This document shows positions 56,033-64,000 of a DNA stretch of 64,000 nucleotides, piece after piece. The translations under genes were made by a program, and so were the position numbers. The notes under the pieces are model-generated. The model had not been told where the DNA came from and made no database searches. It saw only the letters and a program-made list of their open reading frames with translations. Position 1 is the stretch's first letter. Each line of letters starts with the position of its first letter. This stretch comes from Morinoia aosen (lineage: Eukaryota > Arthropoda > Malacostraca > Amphipoda > Talitridae). Location of the stretch: contig CM059568.1 in NCBI GenBank assembly GCA_030386875.1, positions 15,192,316-15,256,315 of the forward strand, read 5' to 3'.

Positions 56033-56505
56033 AGATGAACAACAGCAGTTGAACAACAGCAGTTGAACAACAGCAGTTGAAAAACAGCAGTTGAACAACA
56101 GCAATTGAACAACAGCAGTTGAACAACAGTAGTTGAACAACAGCAGTTGAGCAACAGCAGTTGAATAACAGCAGTTGAATAACAGCAGTTGAACAACAGC
56201 AGTTGAACAACAGCAGTTGAAAAACAGCAGTTGAACAACAGCAATTGAACAACAGCAGTTGAACAACAGTAGTTGAACAACAGCAGTTGAGCAACAGCAG
56301 TTGAATAACAGCAGTTGAATAACAGCAGTTGAACAACAGCAGTTGAACAACAGCAGTTGAACAACAGCAATTGAACAACAGCAGTTGAACAACAGTAGTT
56401 GAACAACAGCAGTTGAGCAACAGCAGTTGAATAACAGCAGTTGAACAACAGCAGTTGAACAACAGCAGTTGAACAACAGCAGTTGAACAAAAGCATTCGA
56501 ATAAC
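56033..56505. repeat. 14-bp minisatellite with E-box in each unit, about 33 copies
   Basis: The unit is AACAACAGCAGTTG. Variants GCAATTG, AGTAGTTG, TTGAGCAAC and TTGAATAAC occur in a fixed order that repeats with 140-bp and then 126-bp spacing (GCAATTG at 56101, 56241 and 56367), that is 10 and 9 units. CAGTTG fits the E-box pattern CANNTG. Frames on the minus strand rich in Cys, Leu and Phe are a by-product. Confidence 0.93.
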
Positions 56506-56699
56506 AGCAGTTAAAAACCGGCAACTGAATTAGAGCAAAGAAGGTGTTAACTGCGCTCTATCTTGCAGGTGTGAAGGAATCATACTTAAATTTCCTTTAA
56601 CTTTAATTTTAGTATCTAAGAAATTTTTATCCGACGTTCAGGCACCAAGCTCTCACGTCCTGCGAGCTGCTGCGGCTTGCGTTCTACAGGAGGCTGAAC
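56506..56699. other. spacer between 14-bp and 24-bp arrays
   Basis: Contains an isolated partial 24-bp-type unit (GACGTTCAGGCACCAAG) near 56634. Otherwise nothing supported. Confidence 0.45.
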
Positions 56700-59503
56700 T
56701 CGACGTTCAAGTGCAAGTTTCTTACGACGTTCAAGTGCAAGTTTCTTACGACGTTCAGGTGCAAGTTTCTTACGACGTTCAAATGCAAGTTTCTTACGAC
56801 GTTCAGGTGCAAGTTTCTTACGACGTTCAAGTGCAAGTTTCTTACGACGTTCAAGTGCAAGTTTCTTACGACGTTCAAATGCAAGTTTCTTACGACGTTC
56901 AAATGCAAGTTTCTTACGACGTTCAAATGCAAGTTTCTTACGACGTTCAAATGCAAGTTTCTTACGACGCTCAAGTGCAAGTTTCTTACGACGTTCAAGT
57001 GCAAGTTTCTTACGACGTTCAAATGCAAGTTTCTTACGACTCTCAAATGCAAGTTTCTTACGACTTTCAAATGCAAGTTTCTTACGACGCTCAAATGCAA
57101 GTTTCTTACGACTCTCAAATGCAAGTTTCTTACGACTTTCAAATGCAAGTTTCTTACGACTTTCAAATGCAAGTTTCTTACGACTCTCAAATGCATGTTT
57201 CTTACGACTTTCAAATGCAAGTTTCTTACGACTCTCAAATGGAATTTTCTTACGACTTTCAAATGCAAGTTTCTTACGACGCTCAAATGCAAGTTTCTTA
57301 CGACTCTCAAATGCAAGTTTCTTACGACTTTCAAATGCAAGTTTCTTACGACTTTCAAATGCAAGTTTCTTACGACTTTCAAATGCAAGTTTCTTACGAC
57401 TTTCAAATGCAAGTTTCTTACGACTCTCAAATGCAAGTTTCTTACGACTTTCATATGCAAGTTTCTTACGACTTTCAAATGCAAGTTTCTTACGACTCTC
57501 AAATGCATGTTTCTTACGACTCTCAAATGCAAGTTTCTTACGACTTTCAAATGCAAGTTTCTTACGACTCTCAAATGCAAGTTTCTTACGACTCTCAAAT
57601 GCATGTTTCTTACGACTTTCAAATGCAAGTTTCTTACGACTTTCAAATGCAAGTTTCTTACGACTCTCAAATGCATGTTTCTTACGACTCTCAAATGCAA
57701 GTTTCTTACGACTCTCAAATGCAAGTTTCTTACGACTTTCAAATGCAAGTTTCTTACGACTCTCAAATGCAAGTTTCTTACGACTTTCAAATGCAAGTTT
57801 CTTACGACTCTCAAATGCAAGTTTCTTACGACTCTCAAATGCATGTTTCTTACGACTCTCAAATGCAAGTTTCTTACGACTTTCAAATGCAAGTTTCTTA
57901 CGACTTTCAAATGCAAGTTTCTTACGACTCTCAAATGCAAGTTTCTTACGACTCTCAAATGCATGTTTCTTACGACTCTCAAATGCAAGTTTCTTACGAC
58001 TCTCAAATGCAAGTTTCTTACGACTCTCAAATGCAAGTTTCTTACGACTTTCAAATGCAAGTTTCTTAGGACTTTCAAATGCAAGTTTCTTACGACTCTC
58101 AAATGCAAGTTTCTTACGACTTTCAAAGCAAGTTTCTTACGACTCTCAAATGCAAGTTTCTTACGACTTTCAAATGCAAGTTTCTTACGACTCTCAAATG
58201 CAAGTTTCTTACGACTTTCAAATGCAAGTTTCTTACGACTTTCAAATGCAAGTTTCTTACGACTTTCAAATGCAAGTTTTTTACGACTCTCAAATGCAAG
58301 TTTCTTACGACTTTCAAATGCAAGTTTCTTACGACTCTCAAATGCAAGTTTCTTACGACTTTCAAATGCAAGTTTCTTACGACTTTCAAATGCAAGTTTC
58401 TTACGACTCTCAAATGCAAGTTTCTTACGACTTTCAAATGCAAGTTTCTTACGACTTTCAAATGCAAGTTTCTTACGACTCTCAAATGCATGTTTCTTAC
58501 GACTTTCAAATGCAAGTTTCTTATGACTCTCAAATGGAATTTTCTTACGACTTTCAAATGCAAGTTTCTTACGACTTTCAAATGCAAGTTTCTTACGACT
58601 TTCAAATGCAAGTTTCTTACGACGCTCAAATGCAAGTTTCTTACGACTCTCAAATGCAAGTTTCTTACGACTTTCAAATGCAAGTTTCTTACGACTTTCA
58701 AATGCAAGTTTCTTACGACTCTCAAATGCATGTTTCTTACGACTCTCAAATGCAAGTTTCTTACGACTTTCAAATGCAAGTTTCTTACGACTCTCAAATG
58801 CAAGTTTCTTACGACTCTCAAATGCATGTTTCTTACGACTTTCAAATGCAAGTTTCTTACGACTTTCAAATGCAAGTTTCTTACGACTCTCAAATGCATG
58901 TTTCTTACGACTCTCAAATGCAAGTTTCTTACGACTCTCAAATGCAAGTTTCTTACGACTTTCAAATGCAAGTTTCTTACGACTTTCAAATGCAAGTTTC
59001 TTACGACTTTCAAATGCAAGTTTCTTACGACTCTCAAATGCATGTTTCTTACGACTCTCAAATGCAAGTTTCTTACGACTTTCAAATGCAAGTTTCTTAC
59101 GACTCTCAAATGCAAGTTTCTTACGACTCTCAAATGCATGTTTCTTACGACTCTCAAATGCAAGTTTCTTACGACTTTCAAATGCAAGTTTCTTACGACT
59201 TTCAAATGCAAGTTTCTTACGACTCTCAAATGCAAGTTTCTTACGACTTTCAAATGCAAGTTTCTTACGACTTTCAAATGCAAGTTTCTTACGACTTTCA
59301 AATGCAAGTTTCTTACGACTCTCAAATGCAAGTTTCTTACGACTCTCAAATGCATGTTTCTTACGACTCTCAAATGCAAGTTTCTTACGACTCTCAAATG
59401 CATGTTTCTTACGACTCTAAAATGCAAGTTTCTTACGACTCTCAAATGCAAGTTTCTTACGACTCTCAAATGCAAGTTTCTTACGACTCTCAAATGCAAG
59501 GGT
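56700..59503. repeat. 24-bp minisatellite, about 117 copies
   Basis: The unit encodes M-Q-V-S-Y-D-F-Q in one plus frame and V-V-R-N-L-H-L-K on the minus strand. The variable codon is GTT, TTT, TCT or GCT. GTT units fill the first about 300 bp (to about 57020), while TTT and TCT units alternate irregularly in the rest. A second variable site is GCAAG or GCATG. One TAG at 58069 and a 1-2-base loss near 58128 break the frames. Both strands are open for over 400 codons on either side. Substitutions fall equally at all codon positions, so I treat it as non-coding. Confidence 0.94.
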
Positions 59504-61867
59504 TGAAGCTCTCGAGATGGGAAATAAAATTCGCCCCCGCACACTCTTCAATATTTTGCCCGTCGGAGATGAAAATCATGGCGCAACTTTTGATGATGTT
59601 GAGTGGCGGAAGTTGAGTATTTATTGATATTTTAACCTTTTTCCCTCAGCACAAGTTACGACCTAAGAGCTTTTTTAGCGCGCAAAATTTGCCTCCTGCT
59701 TGGAAATTGAATTTTGTAAGCACTCTCAAGCCGTCGTCCCATTTGTAGCTACAATGGTCGTCGGTCGACCCATTACTTTGGGGCGCATTATATTTTTATT
59801 TAATTCTGCATTTGCTCTGCACTCCTATATAAGGTTGGATCTCAATAGGTTAAAAATTTTTATGTAATTTATTAGAAGGCTATAGATTTTTCCGAAATCT
59901 CAGTTTAATGAAAAAACCTAAATCAATGAGTAAATGAACATTTTAATTGGAAACGGTTTCGAAATTTTATTTTTATGTTTTTTCTTCACTGTCGTAAAAC
60001 AAAGTAAAGGACCAGTCAAAGTTAGAAAACAGCAAAAAGGGGAATTGGAATTTTCACTGTTCCCTTCAACAAGTTTTGCTGAATTGAAGATGGATTATTA
60101 AAACTTCGAAACGTTTGCAACTAAAATATACTTTTGCTTGTTAGTTATTCTCCTTCTCATGACATCTCACGTGGGCGAGACGTGGTTGATGTTATTTATA
60201 GCGACACCGCATTCTTCTTGATACCTGAATTAAGTTAATATGAATATTTAGGAGAGATGTAGGACAAATAAATATATTCATTAATCACAGTCTTTGTGAT
60301 GCATAGTAATTGAAGCAAGACGTTGTATGCGATTAAAAACCATGTGAGCAAAGTTACATTATCGAACATTCTTTATGTTATCTTTTCTCCTAATTTTACA
60401 TACGCAATTATAATATAAGAAGGCGCCGCATATTTTCTGCTTAAAAATTACAGATTTTAAAAACGTTCTCTGACGAGTTAAATGAGATGACCTACCAGCA
60501 CATTTGCAAAATTTATGCTGTGAACATAAAGTTAATGAAATTTAAATATGTATTAAATATGTATAGAATATATATGTATTGAAATTTAAATATGTATATG
60601 TACTATTGTGTATGTATTTAAATATGTTCTACTAATTTTTATTCGGTATGTGATTACTAAACTACAGAAAAAACTGCTTCCAAAATTTTCTGAGGTTTGA
60701 AGATCAATCTTTTTTAGCGGAAACAATTTTTTTTGTCCCTACCATTAATCCGCCTTCAGATTTAAAACAGGCCTCTGGAGTATACGAACAACTATTGTTT
60801 CGTTGAACATTAGCGATTCCTGGAGTACGATGATGAGTCCTAAGCTGGAGGTTGGTTAGGCCTTCCATTTGTTAAAATAAAATAAGTTTTATGTTTTGTT
60901 CCGGACCATGTTTTTTGGGTTCTCTGCTGACATGTTCTTCAGCACATACTTCTTTCTTCCTCGCCTTTCATCTAGTTTCATAAATATACTTCCTATTTGA
61001 TGTTTTTTACGGAAGGGATCTTGTGTGGCAACTCAACTCGTGCATAGATTCCTCGTTCATTCAACTCCATATTAAATAGTGCCCTCCTCTTTCATTCCTT
61101 CCCTTAGAACACCTCTGTTGTGGTTAGCAAGGCAAGAGCTAACTTTTCTAATCTAATCCATCAAATAGGAAAAAAGTGCGTCGTACTCAAAAATGTATAT
61201 TTTATCCATTCATTAATGATATATTCGAAGGTTCAAAAGAGCTGTAACACTTTTAGAATAATGTAAATGGTTTATTATCTTAAAAGGTTTGGATCAATTT
61301 CTAAAATATTTTATTTTATCGTTCTATACGCACAAGTCGCACTATTTCTCCATTCATATCGCTTCTTTCTTAATTACATAACCAACTATTTTCAAAAGCA
61401 TCTGAAATTAATAATTACCTCCTGATTGTGCTCGAATTTTGTACTTTGTTATATAAATCGATATTCTAATTTCCATATTAAAGTGAATAATGAATTTTGT
61501 TCTGGAATAACTCACTTTCAAAAGGCGTAGACTTATAAATGTGGAGTGAATATGCCTTAAATCTTTGCGAAATCTCTTACTATCTTATCCTATAGTAGTC
61601 ATTATAAACTAATATCAGAGAATTCACTTAATTTGTTAATTTTTCCACGAACTTATCAAAAAGAATTCTGCAATGATTTCAGTCCATAATCGAACATGTA
61701 GAGCTCAAAATTATCATTAGATAATTTCTGATAAAGTCATATGCTACTGGTCGAATAATAATCACATGATTTTATTTTTGTAAAATCTTTTTCCCATTTT
61801 TTATCATCAAATTAGTAAAGACGCTTAGCATCTCATTCAGCTCAAGTAATCGACATCTCTCGTATAT
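59504..61867. other. non-coding, no gene seen
   Basis: AT-rich, with a TATGTAT-rich patch at 60540-60640. No supported gene or element. Confidence 0.4.
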
Positions 61868-62062
61868 TTGGCTCATGCCTTATTTAATTTTAAATATTGA
61901 CCTTATGCCTCATTTACTTCTAAATATTTTCTCGATGTTTCACTCATATCATAAATTTGACATGGTGTCTCGTTTGCTAACGAATTTTGGTATCGTGTCT
62001 CACTTACTACTAAATTTTGACTTCATCTTTCTTTAGCTGCCAAATTTGAGCCCTGTCTCATC
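61868..62062. repeat. 30-bp degenerate minisatellite, about 6-7 copies
   Basis: TGTCTCACTTACTACTAAA and TTTTGACTTCG-type units recur. The anchor TGYCTC or a variant is at about 61905, 61936, 61966, 61996, 62026 and 62054. Units are considerably diverged. Confidence 0.75.
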
Positions 62063-62959
62063 ATGTGGCACAAGGTATATCATTTAGTCACTCAATTTGT
62101 TTCACGAGAGCAGAAGCCTTAACGGGCAGTGTTGCTGAAAATCCACAGTTTGTCTTCGGTCGCCGGAGATCGCTGGCTCTCGCCAATGGAGCAAGCCTCT
62201 CTACGGCAACGGCCCCGTTTGCATGTTGACTAAATGGCGAAACTTTTGGATGCAACGAGACCGATTCACAAGAATCTTGCCAAAAAAGCTCGTATCATTC
62301 GGCCTTTTTGCTTGCTTGAACGTGTCTGAATTTCCCGAAAATCCAACCGATTACTACCTCCAAAGTTTTGGCATTCGAAAAAAGGTCAAAGTTTGCGATA
62401 GAGAGCTCATGGACGTAAAAACGAGGCTCTGCTGTCTTGACAGTCGCGGAGAAGTTTATCAGCATAAAATATTTGTGTCACTGGTGGGATGATATTTGAA
62501 AAACTGCAGATAATGAAGACAACCGGATAATATTTGGATAGCTTGAATCAGTGCATGAGCACTCCATAAAAATTCGGAGAGCCTAATTTCATCAGTTAGC
62601 ATTTCAATAATCCTTTCACACAAAGGACGTAGACGAAAGCGAGTCGTTGTTGAGAGTTGACCGTCACATGCTTGAGATGTTGTGTCTAAAGGGCAACGAG
62701 CAATTACACCCAGTATGCCGAGCATTTATTGCTTTTCATCTGGAAGAGTAGCAGATAAATGAGAGAGACTCATCACTTATAGACGCAGATATTCGTCGGA
62801 GCTCACGTTCCTGAGGTCTGGCTGTCTACGATGAAGGGCGCTAGGCCAGAGCTTGCATACGGCCACGTCCGCAATTTTGAAAAGAAATTCTTGCACGATT
62901 TTGCAGTTTTAAGCCTTGCTTCAAGCCACCACGGCTCATGAACTCGGGCGTGCTTGAAA
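62063..62959. other. non-coding, no gene supported
   Basis: Two short open frames (62223-62492 plus, 62459-62725 minus) show no motif or splice context and are not called. Confidence 0.4.
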
Positions 62960-63165
62960 AGAACGAAAATCATCTTTTTTAAACCGAAAAAAAAATAAAA
63001 ACACAGAATGGGGAAACCACTCTATTTCTATCCGATGTAAGAAAAACTAAAACATAGAGGGGAGAAATCACTCATTTTCAAATGGAAGAATGAAAAAACA
63101 TGACCCAAAAGGTAGAAATTGCCTATTTTTTAGCCGGAGGAAGAAGACAAAAAACAAAGAGTCAA
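62960..63165. repeat. about 51-bp degenerate tandem repeat, 4 copies
   Basis: GAAAYCACTC or a variant recurs near 62965, 63013, 63064 and 63115, with A-rich stretches between. Weak but regular. Confidence 0.6.
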
Positions 63166-64000
63166 TCTTTTGTTAGACGTGAATAAGATACGTCAAGGAT
63201 CTGTGGTGGTAACAACTGCATGTGCGCACAACCCGCTCATAACACTTATCTCATTCCGGACGCGGCTGTAAAATGTCACAACTAATGGCGACAGCCATGC
63301 ATTCACTGGTCAGATTAATGATGTGTTATGACTCGAAATTATTAAGCAAATGGGGGAACAGGGCCTTTAATTACGAGTGGAAACTTTTTTAACCAGAATA
63401 TTGATGAACGTTCAGGGCCGCGCGGAAATTCTGTGCTTCAAAACAGCAATTTTGACGTGCTATGAATTCGGCTAACAAAGGGAGAAAAAGTTGTTCGTGG
63501 TTTGTTTGTCGGCAATTACATTTGGTGGAACCGCTGTTAGATTTCCCCTGGAGGGGAGGCCTATTAAATTTTGGATCAAATGACCGCTTTTAACGTGTCC
63601 TGATTTTGAGCAATTGCAAAAGCTGCTGCATTGCAGAAACTCGCGAGTAGTGTATACATACGGGCACTGAAGCTACAGTAGGGGCGAAATAGTACAACAC
63701 GGTGATTAAATCGTCTGATTCTACATTTCTAAACCACGTACAATTACGAAAATTGGGCTGTATATCAATACTGGTATAAGAAGGTCAATAATATATTTGA
63801 AATCACAAATATTTACTAGAAACTATATAGGAACATGTAAATAAATACGGGAACAAAAATTTACAATACCCTACTTTTTTCGATATAAAGCACAAATATT
63901 ATTGTAGAATTATTTCTTAATGTTCTTATACATTCTACCATTTGGGAAACGAACTTTCGTCAGCATTCATATCCAATGTCGCAATACGTGAAAAGGGTTA
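63166..64000. other. non-coding, no gene seen
   Basis: Nothing supported to the end of the window. Confidence 0.4.

Noticed and set aside
55898..56524. A 208-codon frame rich in Cys, Leu and Phe that could look like a membrane protein.
   Set aside because: Translation of the 14-bp array, open in three minus frames at once.

Overview
The window looks like gene-poor, repeat-dominated DNA from an invertebrate animal. The evidence is APE-type LINEs, Tc1/mariner, pogo, hAT and piggyBac-like elements, GT-AG introns, AT-rich spacers and no operons. An arthropod is my best guess from the mix of elements, but nothing in the sequence fixes the species. I can support only one possible host exon (2275-2501, minus strand). 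Every other recognisable coding stretch belongs to a transposable element, and nearly all are broken.

Positions 1 to about 33.4 kb are a transposon graveyard. Two piggyBac-like MITEs flank the candidate exon. A long-armed foldback element follows at 3.0-4.4 kb, then two opposed copies of one LINE (LINE-A) at 6.0-9.0 and 11.2-12.7 kb. From 13.0 to 24.4 kb the insertions are nested and can be ordered by target-site duplications (TSDs). A foldback element holds a small MITE and a 6.6-kb pogo-like element with psq, CENP-B-type and PHD exons. The pogo element holds a fragment of a second LINE. That fragment appears to hold a hAT element, and a second hAT copy has jumped into the first in the opposite orientation. 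A second pogo-like element (21.8-24.4 kb) sits in another foldback-family repeat and carries its own foldback satellite. LINE-A copies 3 and 4 lie at 25.9-28.0 and 28.4-30.5 kb, and a truncated Tc1 element lies at 32.4-33.4 kb.

From 28.9 to 63.2 kb the character changes to tandem repeats. I count about a dozen unrelated minisatellites with unit lengths of 14, 17, 17/34, 24, 26 (in a 216-bp higher-order unit), 29, 30, 36, 42, 51, 54 and 69 bp. The largest are a 2.8-kb array of 24-bp units, a 2.0-kb array of 17-bp units, a 1.2-kb array of other 17-bp units and a 1.1-kb array of 29-bp units. Several have higher-order structure. Their long open frames follow from unit length and composition and should not be read as genes. 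Between them lie a mariner remnant split by an inverted-repeat element, a Penelope-like reverse-transcriptase scrap, a hAT MITE and a TA-flanked MITE full of short palindromes.

No rRNA, CRISPR array or convincing tRNA was seen. No host pathway can be reconstructed. What the window does give is an order of insertions and a dense field of locally amplified minisatellites.
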